Source: Epiperipatus broadwayi
Taxonomy: Eukaryota; Onychophora; Udeonychophora; Euonychophora; Peripatidae
DNA: 64,000 nt
NCBI GenBank assembly: GCA_028023455.1
Contig: JAQFVV010006203.1
Span: 12,562,348-12,626,347, forward strand
Reading direction: 5' to 3'
Part shown: in pieces, positions 1-11,464 of the stretch
Position numbering within the stretch: the stretch's first letter is position 1
How the letters are laid out: every line of letters starts with the position of its first letter
The notes under the pieces: generated by a model
What the model saw: the letters and a program-made list of their open reading frames with translations, nothing else
Database searches by the model: none
What the model was told of the DNA's origin: nothing
Made by a program: the position numbers and the translations under genes

Positions 1-1240
1 AACTATACTGTAAGGAAAAAAGAGCTTACAACATGAAACAATGATAATATATGTTCTACCTATGTGATTAGTTCCATTTAGAGTAATGTTGATAGAACTG
101 CTCTTTTAATACTGATGCAATAGTTCAGTTAGAATGCTATTAAATGTTTTGCCCCTTTAAAGCTTTCTGATAAGGATTCAATTACTATATATTCTTGACT
201 ATAGAAAAATTGAAAGTAAAATCCTAAAACAATTGAAGTACACTTTTTATCAGTATTTCTCTATCATCAAGGAACATTTTGATAAGTTCTTTGCATTAAT
301 GGCTTTTACTTGAAATTCATTGAGTATTTTCACAACTTTACAGTGTCAGAAATTCTCTGAAATGCAAATTATGGTTATATGAAGAAATTTCTTATGTAGC
401 ATTACCAAATAAAAATTATACAAATTAGTGGTTGTCAATTCCAATTTTGCAATAGTAGGACAGCAAAAAAAAAAAAGTAAACCCTAGGAATATTTTTTTA
501 GATGAAAGGAAATATAAAAACATATGGATGTTATAAAAATAAATAATTTGCATTGCTATAGTAATAAGAATTTATAACAGCAAAGTTAAAATCAGCATTA
601 ACTTATGAAATCAAAAGCATATTGAAAATAACTGATTACCTTTGAACCAAATCTGATATAGATGTAAGACATTTAATCAACAGAGTTACGAAAAGATGTG
701 GCTCTTTTAAGTGAAAATTTATAGAGAATATTTTGGGGATATTAGGTTTCAATATTATATCATGATGAAATCCAACAGTGGTGAACCTGATAAGTACTAG
801 AAAAACATGCGCTAACTAATACTTAAGCAAATATGACCACAATGGATGGAAGGGGAGAAGTTAAATTTCAGAACAATACCATCCATAAAGCAAACCCAAC
901 TTGATAAGCTTGCAAAAAGGCATGACAACTGCAATTTAAGTTTTCCCCCTCCATATTACTTTACTTTGTAAAGGGTAAATTTTTATCAAACATCCACAAT
1001 ATAATAAATATTAAAATTGAAAATATGTAGAATATCTACAACTAGTTGATGAACAAGTAATATTAATGTTCTTCAAATAAATCTATTGTGTATAAAAGAA
1101 CTACTTCATGACACTAAAAGGCTCCTTAAAGAATGACGGGAATCATCCTCCTAAAAATATTTACTGATTCATCATTGCTATTAAAAATTCAACATAAATT
1201 AGAAATAGATAAGTATAGTTCTTTCATTGATTACTAAAAT
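1..1240. other. A+T-rich DNA, no gene seen
   Basis: No open frame longer than background and no recognisable protein motif on either strand. Short poly-A runs and weak internal repeats only. Probably intergenic or intronic. Confidence 0.6.
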
Positions 1241-1260
1241 AGTTTATATATATATATATA

Positions 1261-1350
1261 TCATTAAAAACTAGTCAACACTTAGACAATCCCAATATCA
1301 ATAACAATCAACATATTAGGATTGTCTAAGTGTTGACTGGCTTTTAATGA
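1261..1350. repeat. Short hairpin inverted repeat
   Basis: Two arms of about 32 nt (1261-1292 and 1318-1350) are near-perfect reverse complements around a short loop. Each arm carries the sequence CAACACTTAGACAATCC or its complement. The hairpin directly follows a (TA)n run, a frequent insertion site for foldback or MITE-like elements. No target duplication is visible. Confidence 0.75.
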
Positions 1351-1439
1351 TTACTTCAAATCCATTTAGTCACTTTTATATATATATAAGATTTGAAATA
1401 CTAGGCACTCTTTTACCAGGATCCTAATTATAAATATAG

Positions 1440-1977
1440 GGGATTTGAATACAGACTTTCAAGCCCCTTCACTAGCCACACTAACTTATACTACTGATAC
1501 ATAAGACTATACACATGCATTAAAGATAAATAATCACTAATATCAGTATTTCTTGCTAAACCCACACCAACAGTTGGTCCAGATTACCATCTGCCATACA
1601 TATATATTCATGGGTCAGAGTGACTTGAGATTAACATGGGCATGACAACAATATTGGCATCAGCTTGGGATTTTGGAATTCTATCATCAGATTTTCAATG
1701 GTATGGATGGCTGAAGAGTTGGAGATTGGAGTAAGTTGAAGCTTGCCCATTAAGGTGTAAGGATTTACTATCTTAATATAAACTGGGTAATGATTATATA
1801 TATATATGTATGTGTGTAGGAGATGGTAATCTGGACCAACTGATGAGTTCTGGTTTAGCACAAAATACATATATTGATGATTATTTACCTTTTCTGCATG
1901 TGTGTGGTCATGTGTATCAGTAGTATAAGATAGTGCGGATAGTGAAGGGGCTTGAAAGTCTGTGTTCAAATCCCCTG
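1440..1977. repeat. Family A palindromic repeat (arm-core-arm)
   Basis: A left arm (about 1440-1600) begins GGGGATTTGAATACAGAC. An inverted right arm (about 1805-1975) ends with the reverse complement, AAGTCTGTGTTCAAATCCCC. Between them is a core (about 1665-1795) and a (TA)n tract. The same arms and core recur at 13487-13880, 28615-28785, 37404-37690 and 55930-56430. The arm end resembles a tRNA B box (GTTCAAATCCC) next to CTTGAAAGTC, so a tRNA-derived origin of the arm is possible but unproven. The open frame here (1631-1969, minus) is a by-product of the repeat. Confidence 0.75.
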
Positions 1978-3379
1978 TACTTATATATATAAAGTTATGT
2001 TTTTAATTGTTTAAAAAAACTAATATATTTTTAAGTTATATAAAAATACCTGCAATGTTACAAGGTTTGGAAATGTACGATTTAATTAATTAATAATATT
2101 TATTTAAATCTAGTCTATAATCTTCTACAATTGGCTAAGAGAATATTAGTTAGCCAAATTCTGTTAAATTAAGTATAAAAGTCTTTAAAATGAATTTTGT
2201 GGGGGGGGGGGATCAATTCCTTCATTATGGATTAATATTGCCAATCAGCAAAATGGAGACAGAAAATCGATACACTGTATCGATGCTTAAATTGCTTATC
2301 TAGAGAAAGATTTGTTATATTTTGCATGATATATTTTTGTTGCTGACTGTTATAATCTTGTTTCAACAAGATATTTCTAAACAATCTCAATTGAAATTAA
2401 CATTAGTAATCAATCTTTTAATTATTATTCTTATAAGTTTAAAATTAAAACTGCTAATAATATTATCAGTCTATAACATTAAAATCTGTTTTCATAATGA
2501 GTCCTTATCCTGCACTTAATAATTAATAGTGCAAGCTGCCACTATCATACCAGTAATCACTTACAAAGCAGGGATACCAATGTAGATAATTGGTAATGCC
2601 AAAATGATTAATCTACAAAAGCCAAAGCTATTGTAACTAACATCTTTAATTTGTTAATATCCAGATATAGTTTCAACATTTTGATCTACTCACTGGTAAA
2701 TATAGTATAATCATTGTTAATATGTGCACAAATGTCATAATTTTTTCTGAATTCAAATATGATACATTTTTATAAATTTAATGACTATATAATAATAGTA
2801 AATGACAATCTTTAGGATTAAAATTAAAATGTTGTCAAAACTAAAATATTAACATTCATTTACAGCTAAATATCAATTATAACTAATTGTAGACTTATTT
2901 ATAATAATTGGTGTTTGTTATTAATTCTTTGCCAATAAAAATTTATAACTTTATTGTCTTTTTATTACTTCATAAATATAAAATCAATTTTAATAGATGA
3001 CCAAAAAAATTTAGATTGATTATTAAAACTATTTATTATAGGTAAAGATTCCTTTGTATTGATAAGTTTATCCAGTACTTAAGTATTTGTACAGACACCA
3101 ACATTGATTACTGACACTAAAGTTGGCAGTCATTTTTTTAATTATACATTTTCAAGGGCATGGTTATCCTGAAACCCTAACAAATATGTTTTACTTATTA
3201 ATATTAGAAAATATCAATAAATAAATGTATTATAAATTCCATTCACATAAATAACACAAAACTAGACAAGAAATTTTAAATTAAAAATAAATTTAATAAT
3301 AACTATAACAATAAATTTTAAATGTAAAAAAAAGTTAAGTTATAGGCATTTTTTCTTTTTAAAAATAAAAAGTGACCAA
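1978..3379. other. A+T-rich DNA, no gene seen
   Basis: Holds a run of ten G at about 2202-2211. The 65-codon open frame at 2322-2519 is low-complexity (Leu/Ile-rich) and resembles nothing I know. No splice-bounded exon is recognisable. Confidence 0.55.
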
Positions 3380-3965
3380 TACAGGTTATTCATCATCATG
3401 GTGGGTTGAAATGGCCTGCAAAATCACCACTAATTTATCTTCTTTGTGAATACATCACTACATAAATTCCAATAAATAAGATTATGCATGTTGTTGCACA
3501 GTTCCCCAGTGCTTCTTGTTCTGTCATATGGCCAGACCCCATAGTCTTTTGATGTTTTGCATATGCGCACCTGTATATAGATTCATGAAGTTATATCGGT
3601 GACTGACCTTTAAATGTTCAAATCTAGAACAGCATAAATCTCTATTTTATGTGCCTTACAGAAATCTGAATAAATTATTGATCCATTGGCCACATTTTCT
3701 TCAATAGCATCCATAAAAATAGTAGCTGCTTTTTCTGGAACACTTATTACAAGGCACTCATGAGATTCTCTGCACAAGCCACTGAATAACCACTGCTGTT
3801 TAAGTATTCTCTCGGTTGGTTGTTTTTTTTTACGTGCTTAGAAGGCTTTCATCGATTTCTATTATTTTGTTAAAATGTTTTGAGAGGATAGTATACCATA
3901 CTTTTGTAAATACTGAATTTCCTGCTGTTCTGTTGATGGAAGATCCTAAATTGTAATCATTTTGA
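3380..3965 (-). pseudogene. Merlin / ISXO2-like DDE transposase remnant
   Basis: Conceptual translation of the minus strand, across frameshifts, gives the ordered landmarks of the ISXO2-like (DDE_Tnp_IS1595) domain used by Merlin transposons. These are IIEIDES (about 3845-3865, first catalytic Asp), YSDFCKAH (about 3649-3673, second Asp in the SDxxKAY-like motif), then HRYNFMNLYTGAH followed by NIKRLWG (3537-3557). In the family the last motif is normally NIExLW, with Glu as the third catalytic residue; here it is Lys. An A9 run just after the first motif coincides with a frame loss, and several stops interrupt the frame. The element can no longer encode an active enzyme. Terminal inverted repeats were not found. 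The family call rests on motif order and spacing, not on a search. Confidence 0.72.
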
Positions 3966-5690
3966 TGAAACTCTGACTGTAAAAACAAACAATCTTATCA
4001 ACCTGTTAATATTTACACATGATAAATCTATAAAAACAATAATTAATTACATGTGAATGAAAGTTATAATATATTTATTTCTATTTTTTAAAATTAACAG
4101 GAATGTATAATCAATTTATTGATATTTTTAATATTAAAAAGTAAAACATATTAAGTATACTTACAGGATAACCTATGCTTCTGAAAATGGATAATTAAAA
4201 AAAACGTGGCTGCCACCATTAATGTTCATAATCAATTTTGGTGTATGGACTACTTAAGTAATATTTATTCATGTTTTATATTACTTTATGAGGTATTTTA
4301 TTTAATGATAATACACTCTTTCAAAAATGAGCTTGAAAGAAGAGATATTGGAAATCATAAATAAGTCTGGAGATGAAGGTTTAAATGTACTGTGATTTTG
4401 TAATCATTAATAATTCAAACTGACTATAGATGGTGTTAGAATATAATCCAGTTCAATTTTACACAATTTGGTTATAATTGCTTAGTAATGACTGAAAATG
4501 GCTGGTACTATCCTACCTAGCTTATCTAATATTGTATATAAAAATGCAAATATTCAAACAACTACAAATAATATAACTTTAATTAATTCAGTTGTTATTA
4601 AAATTCTATTTAAATCGATCTAAATGTAAACTATCACGGCAGAGTAAATAAGTATTTATTTAAGCTGTCTTATAAACACAGGCACAGTAATTCAACATAT
4701 ATCGAAAAATATCCATGCTAATTTTAAGAAGAAAACAACTAGATTAATTTACGTTTTATTTTTGATTATAATTGCTTAAATATTTGTCTTTACTTAATCT
4801 TAAACAAGCTAGACAAAGAAAATATGACTTTTCCTGATCTTTGGTAAGCAATTATAATCAAGTGGCATAAAATTGCATTGGATTATGGATATAGTTGTGT
4901 TTTATATTTCTTTATCTAATTTTTCATTAAGCAATTAGCATGGGTATATATATATTAGAAATTGTCTTCCTTTTAAAAATGAATAATTGATAACTCTAAA
5001 TGTAGATCTTCATATTAAAGAGAAATAAGAATTATAGTTATTCATATGAACAGAACAAGCATAATAGATAATATTTTAAAGACGATGTAAAACTCTTATA
5101 TCAAGAAATTGTAAAAAAAAAAAATTAAAAAATGCAAAAACAGTTTTCTGCATTCACATCTTTGACGTTTAAGGAAGAAATAGAAAATAATAAACCAAGT
5201 TCAATTGTGGATGGTAATCATTATTTTACATTAAACAAATTTAAAAATATTTTACATTCTCATTCATTCAGCTTGAATTTTAATGATAAAATTCAAATGA
5301 CTATTTTTATCCAATTTTTTTTAAAAAATTCATTCAAATAACTTTGCTAAACACAAATAGAAACAATTATTAATGAATATCTTGTCAAATAGTGTCAGGA
5401 ATGAGAGTTCTGCATTAAGTCATCATCATTTAAGATTATAAATTATCAGATCCTGAAATTTAGTTAATATTAAAACCAAGGTAGCTGATAGTTTATCAAT
5501 TATTTACTTTTTATTATATAAAAGGTAAAAGGTCTCTAAATCTTTTATATCAGTCTGCAATCTTATAACTGTTTTTTTTAAAGGTAATATTTTATAAATT
5601 ATCAAAATAAAGCAGCTCATTACCAAATACAATAAATATGCAAAAATATTATTTTATATAGATAGAATTCAAAACTGTTATAAAAAAGTC
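3966..5690. other. A+T-rich DNA, no gene seen
   Basis: Contains the 16-bp inverted repeat listed separately and an unrecognised 69-codon frame at 5132-5341 with no motif. Otherwise low-complexity sequence. Confidence 0.55.
4763..4860. repeat. 98-bp unit with perfect 16-bp terminal inverted repeats
   Basis: TGATTATAATTGCTTA at 4763-4778 is the exact reverse complement of 4845-4860. A related TTATAATTGCTTAG also lies near 4470. It may be a very short MITE; no target duplication is evident. Confidence 0.5.
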
Positions 5691-5694
5691 AATT

Positions 5695-6175
5695 AGCTAA
5701 TGTGATGCGATGTACTGTAGCTTCTCCTTAAACGGAGTCAAGAATCTCTCAACAATTATGCCCAGAGAAACCTGTTAGCCACTTTATTTTCCATTACCCA
5801 GTCTATGTTTTCCCATATTCTGCTCCATCCCATTTCCACAACATAATCTTTGTCAACTCTATGACCTTTATATCTAAATTTCCCTTATATTTTTCCAAAC
5901 TCAGCATAAAACCCAATCCACTTTCTGTATAATCACTTTTTTCATATTTATTCTCCCATAACTTCATTATATGTGCCCTTTCTGTTTTCAAGCATTTACA
6001 TTCAATTAACAGATGGCTAATATTTTCTATTCCTTCCTTACATAATTTACAAACTAAATCACCCATATTTTTTCACTTACATGTATGTATATTCTCTTGT
6101 TTCTAAAGATCCCATTCGAACCTTAAACAATAAACTACTTTCCTTACTATTATCATATATTGAAGCAGTTGGATC
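5695..6175 (-). pseudogene. LINE 3'-end fragment (same family as 11465-13345)
   Basis: The minus-strand translation from about 6066 to 5803 gives a zinc-knuckle-like segment VCKLCKEGIENISHLLIECK (CxxC...H...C). This is the motif that follows the reverse transcriptase in many non-LTR retrotransposons. The same segment appears on the plus strand near 12990-13070 with only a few changes. Sequence beyond the stop (5700-5790) matches the 3' tail of that copy, ending in a TGATG-like string. Upstream similarity continues to about 6175 with frame breaks, so this is a 5'-truncated, degenerate insertion. The plus-strand frame at 6081-6284 is antisense shadow. Confidence 0.82.
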
Positions 6176-6636
6176 TAAGTTTAATTCTAGCTTCATGACA
6201 TCTCACCAGAAGCCCACTTCAAACCCTAGTACTAACCTTGAATTTCCGATGCAATTGGGGCTTTATACATTCAATCCATGCTAATTTCCTTAAAGAAAAA
6301 CTATTACATAAATGTGTGTTAAAATTAACTCGTTTGAGGTTTAAATTAATCAGTTCTATTAATAAATTCATGATAGAATTATTCATGAATTTATATATAT
6401 TTTAACTGCATGGATTGTGTGTATATATTTATAAATATTTAAACATATATATTCATTCTAAGATTTAATTGTGTCGGGAATGTTTATTTTACTTTTAAAT
6501 AGTTTGTTCGAATTTTAGTGATTAAAAGCTACATTCTTTCTATAATATTTCAGATTGTCCCTTTCCAAAAACAATGGGTAAAGTTTTATTAATTAAAAAA
6601 ATATATAACTATTAAAAATGTAAGGACGGTTTTAAA

Positions 6637-6664
6637 AATTCATTTTCTAATTAGAAAATGAATT
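6637..6664. repeat. Perfect 28-bp palindrome
   Basis: Fourteen bases, AATTCATTTTCTAA, are followed immediately by their exact complement. Likely a replication or repair by-product in A+T-rich DNA. Confidence 0.7.
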
Positions 6665-7359
6665 CAAGTTAATGAGTTTGAAAACCTTATCAAGGAAATG
6701 TATCTAAAAACCAATTAGTAAAAATTTTTGTAACATTGATAAAGAAAGAAGCGCTCACCTGAAGGCATCAGAGGACAGTATAAATAGCTCGGAAAAGTTG
6801 GAGGGAGGAGAAGCCATCTTTGTTTAGAGAAGTACCATTAAACTGTGTTTTTAAATTATGATTTTAAATAGTGTTTCTATCATGGTGAGGGGCTAAAATT
6901 CAGGAATCTGACTACGGTTTCTGAAGTCCCCTGAAAATCTTCAACGAAGCTGGTAAATCCTTTCCGGACCAATCGTGCTGCCCAAAACTTATGAAGAAAT
7001 CAATCAAAATGCCATTCAAGTAACTTACCAAATGTGTGCTTATGTTTCCACCACCTTGGATGTGTAAACTATGGAACCAGCCCCGGAAGAAATGGTAATA
7101 TAATTCCATAATGAACCGTAACTTTCTGGCCAGTTTCCGAACATTAATTTACACTCCCTTTAAAAGCTCTTCTCATTCCTTAATGTAATAATCTGTGTAA
7201 AACTTACTTTTATTTATGCTATTTTAAATTATGTTGTAATTCTAAATCTCTAGTCCTTAGATTTAACATTCCTTTCTTACGATGGCGGTTCATTTATTGT
7301 AATATATATATTTATTGAGTAATTTATGTCATTTATTTTTAATTATATGCCAATAATCC

Positions 7360-7479
7360 TTCGACTCGATGATCTCCTTTGTTTCATTTGCCTTATACAA
7401 GTAATAAAATACTAAGTCTGATAGCAATTTCCATCCACTAGAACTAAATTTATACCATTCTATTAATCATCGAGTCGAA
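7360..7479. repeat. 120-bp unit with 14-bp terminal inverted repeats
   Basis: TTCGACTCGATGAT at 7360-7373 and its exact complement at 7466-7479. The arms are far richer in G+C than the interior, which suggests a small MITE. No target duplication was found. Confidence 0.55.
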
Positions 7480-8869
7480 AGAATTTATTCAATATTTGCT
7501 ATTTCTATAATTGGCTTTGTTTCTAACCTATGACCCCAGCTCTTAACAGGATTACAAATGCTTATCTACTTATATTAATAATCTTAAAATATTTTTGCAA
7601 AGGGGTTGACAAAGAAATCAAATGAATACATTCTAATCCAAATTGGTTTTTATATATTAATATTCAGGAGGGGCATGATGTTTGGGGCATAATTAATATA
7701 ATTTCATAACTGCTTTAAAAGAATTTTAGTTAAAAGCCCATTTGACTTTAATTAATTTGATCAAGTCATCATGTAGAGCATTCTGTAATAAATTGAGTTT
7801 TATTATTCAAACGGTTACTATCAAGTCATCATCTTCGAACGTTGCTGACGCAGGGCAATCTTCTGCTCAATAGGCTTGTTGTTGGTGATATTGCTATTAT
7901 TTTAATTATAGAGGAAGAAAGCACTTCCTCCCCTGCTTATATTATATTTTTGGAACACCAAAGGTTTGTAGCTATGACTCGGACTGGCTTTCCCCATGTT
8001 CCACGTCTCCTTAAAGGGCAGTAAGACTTGTAAAATACAAGCCGCCATACTACTTAAATCACCGACAAGCTATTATCTTTCCTGTTCATTTTATAGCTCA
8101 TAATTTGTCAGCAACGTTACCTCTCTGTTCCAGTAAAGCACGCTCTAATGCTCGTAATTCATGATGAAGTGATTTCATTAAAGTCGAACAAATTCTTAGT
8201 CATCTCTAATTAAATAAGTTTTCTAGTAAAGGTTAAAGTTATGCCCTAAATACGTATCTTGCTCTTCATGAATGGATTTGCAAATGTGAAAATAAATCTC
8301 ACATTCTTTTGTATAAAATTAGAATAATAATTTCCATCACCACTGAATACCTTTATCTGCCTTTATTTTCTTGTTGGGGGCATAGACATATAGACTTCCA
8401 TAATATTGTGTAATCATTGTTGGCATATAATAGGGACTGCCATTCTTATTGTGATTATAAACTCTATTTAAGGACTAGAGGTAATCAATATAGTCATCAT
8501 TTAAAAGTTGAACAAAACTATTACTATTTTATTAAACATTTTATTAACACACTTGGTTTCTTAACTCTTTTATTCAATTATTATTTTAATGTTAATGCTC
8601 GCTGTCTGTGTTGGCAACCCGAACATATACATATGATTAACCTTAAAATTATCTTAGTTAGTTTATTATCCGTTATTAGTGTCAGTTCAGATGTCTCAAA
8701 TCATCATTATCCGTTGAGCTAGTTTCTCGGTGCATAGTCATGTGCCATCGATATAAATCATCCATTGATTTGATCTGATCTCATGAGTTGGGGTTGAATT
8801 CAGTTTGGTTTGGCTGAGTTTGAATCTGACTTTGAGTTTAGGTTGGTGTGGGTGGGTGTCGACCAGTAC

Positions 8870-9480
8870 AATATTAACTTGCACCTAGTATTCTGTTTAT
8901 TTCTATATATATTTAAACTCTTTTTACTCTCCACACTAGTTCTCCATCTCTCTAACTCCCTATTCTTTATTAATAAATCTATTCTTTTATCCCATTCCTT
9001 ACTACTATAACACTCAACAATCCTCCTAACACAGTCATTCCATCTTTTGTACAAATATACTGATATAAATTCTTTATCCAAATCTTTTGCATACCACATT
9101 ACCTTTCTAACCCATCTTGTTGCCTGCCCTTTACTCATAACCCAATTAAATACTATTTTGGCTATTCTTTTATTATCCATAAATGCAATCTACCAAACAT
9201 TTTCATTTTACTTTTTTGCATCTCTCATATGAAAACTTGACCATCCCATTTTTCCTTAAATTGCCTCCCTTGCTGTCCATACATCTGCATCCAATGCATG
9301 TCTTCCTACTTCCCTTTGAACTTTTTCTAAATAATTTAATACCCCTTTACTAACGTATAATGCATCATTGCCATATGTTAACCCTGCTACCTTCCACATA
9401 ATTCTAGCTACATCATATTCATTATATGAAAACACTTAATTTCTTTATCAACCCCTTTCTTTTCTTTGCTTCATTTATCT
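8870..9480 (-). pseudogene. LINE fragment (same family as 11465-13345)
   Basis: The minus-strand frame 9180-8800 contains the string TRWVRKVMWYAKDLDKEF, which recurs in the plus-strand copy at about 12660-12720. Similarity extends to about 9480, in DNA matching roughly 12330-12560 of that copy, but with frame breaks. The fragment therefore corresponds to the region between the reverse transcriptase core and the zinc-knuckle end. It lacks both the RT catalytic part and the 3' tail. The last residues of the frame (below about 8880) run into unrelated sequence. The plus-strand frames 8810-9010 and 9047-9232 are antisense shadows. Confidence 0.82.
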
Positions 9481-10644
9481 ATTTTTTCTCAACCTTGCTG
9501 CCAGCTAGTGGTTATTATTTATTGCATGTTTGCATATACGTATTTATTTGTGGAATGGAGAAAAAATATTGTTATCTAAGAATATCTAATGATTTGATTT
9601 AATTAATCTTGATTGTCTACATTTGTGCCTCATTTAATATTTCTTTTTTTCCAATCACTAAATATAATATGTAGCTTGCAACTCCACACATCTGTATTAT
9701 ATTTAATTTATAATCTTAGGTCTCTTTTTTAGTTTCATCAGAATCAAACGAATCTTTAATTTAAAATATTCTTTTTGATATGTGATCTCATTTCTTTAAA
9801 TTTCAAAGACTACTTTAATGCAGAATCTTATCATAAATATAAATTTGTAAACATTTTAGATTTTCTGTAAACATCAAATTTTTCGATAATTAATATGATA
9901 ATATGGATTACTAAAATTTTTAGCTTACTTTCATATTATAACAATATTAGTTTTTTTTATTATTTTAGTATAATTGTTCCAGATAATCATTAATTATAAT
10001 TTTCAATAAATTTTTCTTTTACATTGTCAGTTAAGACTGTATTTAATTAGTTTTATTTCTTTCATTATGCCCATTTAATCTAACGGCTACTGACCGTCTC
10101 TATAAGACATGAGAAATCTTTTACGAGCAGCAGACATTTTGATATACCTTATAATAAAATTTTAGAAGATATCAAATATTTCTCCTCCCTTTTTTTTTAC
10201 TAATATTATTTTTTATACTTAAGTTATATAATTTTATTTCATATTTTATTTTAATCAATTATATCCTCAAATATTTTCACAAACGCACAACGTTTAAACT
10301 TTTAATCTAAAATGAAAAATACGATTTAAAAAACATAAAATGTACATGAACATCGTATTTATTTATATACATAAACATTGGACTTTGTTATAAGAAATTA
10401 GATAAGAATAAAATTATTCCAATCTGTAGCATATAAAAAGCCCTTTAAATTATTCTTAACATTAAGCATGCTATCCAAAAAGTCATATATATCCTGTGGG
10501 CCTCAGCTTGATTCTGGCTTTAGATGAATATATTCAGATTTATATGATCTAATATTTACTCTAAATCTTCGACTTAATAAAATCTAATATTTTTAATAGA
10601 TTTATTGCTGTAAAACATGACCGTTATATATATTACTTTTTTAG
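9481..10644. other. A+T-rich DNA upstream of a P450 exon
   Basis: No exon or element recognised. By position this should be the distal part of the last intron of the P450 gene whose terminal exon follows; that is inference. Confidence 0.5.
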
Positions 10645-10826
10645 GTCACCGTATGTGCCTTGGAGAAAGTTTGGCGAAGATGGAAGTCTTTGTTTTTTTT
10701 GTTTCACTCTTCCAGCGCTTTAACTTCATAACCCCTCCTAGTGACAATCTTCCTCCGATAACAGCTTGTGTTGAGGGAATTGTGTTGCGGCCTTTAAACT
10801 TTAAAGTCTGTGCAGTCGCTCGATAA
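10645..10826 (+). CDS. Cytochrome P450 (CYP2-clan type), intact terminal exon
   Basis: P450s are heme-thiolate monooxygenases, in animals usually anchored in the ER membrane. This exon starts after a T-rich tract and AG (10643-10644). Its first two bases complete a Gly codon, giving the second half of the heme-binding loop, G-H-R-M-C-L-G-E. The heme-ligand Cys is at 10656-10658. Helix L (SLAKMEVFVFFVSLFQRF) and the C-terminal strand region follow to TAA at 10824-10826. The phase-1 start matches the phase-1 donor of CYP2-like penultimate exons, as seen at 53701 in this window. No lesion is visible. It shares about 60 percent of residues with the exon at 61365. Earlier exons were not found to the left, so the rest of the gene should lie outside the window, unless this is an isolated duplicated exon. 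Confidence 0.88.
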
Positions 10827-10942
10827 ATTACTAATTTACATTAAATACTTGAATCAGTTATTATTTTATGAATATAAATAATATACATTTTTAAATGTAA
10901 AATTTTGTAATCTGTTCATTTGTAATATTTAAATATAAGTAT

Positions 10943-11019
10943 AATTTATTCTTCACGTATAAATTGTGATAAACAGAGCAGCCAAAAATTCAAAAAATAT
11001 TAATCACAATGAACAATTT
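10943..11019. repeat. Left ~77-bp inverted repeat (pairs with 13355-13431)
   Basis: Reverse complement of 13355-13431 with only a few differences; for example CAGCCAAAAATTCAAAAA here and its complement near 13380. Together they bracket about 2.5 kb that includes a LINE copy, as though the LINE had inserted into a DNA element with long terminal inverted repeats. The minus-strand frame at 11000-11260, just inside the left arm, is unrecognised. Confidence 0.72.
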
Positions 11020-11464
11020 CCAAATGCTTTCTATACAGTATACCAGAATCATGGTAGACATATTGGAACTGAACGGATAATATTCGTGAAACACTAGTGT
11101 TAAGCTGATTGATAATGTTTTTAGACCTCACAATAAGCCAAGCCATTTGCACAGTAGTAATATTTTGAGGATAAAACTCATGTCCACAACTATTTTCATG
11201 ATTAGAAAAAACAGAATTAACCTGTAAATCATTTTTGGACTTTTTTACACTGATAAACATGCTGTTGTAATCGCATCAGAACATTTGCCTTCGATAGAAA
11301 AAGGAAATTGAAAGAGGTTTGGTTTGTTGGAGGTCTAAAAACATCAATCAGTGTAGCACTAGTGTTCCACTGAGCATGCACTGACATATTGGCCATTGTT
11401 CCAATGTCACCATGATTTTGATATGCTGTACCAGAGTTTTTCTGGGTACTTAAAGTAATACAAG
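11020..11464. other. Interior of the inverted-repeat element, unrecognised
   Basis: Lies between the left inverted repeat and the LINE. It contains an 86-codon minus-strand frame (11000-11260) with no domain I know. It may be interior sequence of a DNA transposon or of an older repeat. Confidence 0.4.

Larger units (their letters stand above)
6176..8869. other. Mixed sequence, no gene identified
   Basis: Two stretches are less A+T-rich than their surroundings. In 6750-7130 a TATAAATAGC box-like string (about 6779) precedes an ATG followed by a short acidic frame near 7070; this could be an LTR or promoter fragment, but I find no partner LTR. In 7820-8170 there is a 60-codon frame (7842-8024) with no motif I recognise. 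Neither is supported as a gene. The open frame at 8417-8722 is also unrecognised. Confidence 0.4.

Noticed and set aside
1631-1969. 112-codon minus-strand frame as a gene
   Set aside because: It coincides with a family A repeat arm and core, which recur elsewhere without open frames.
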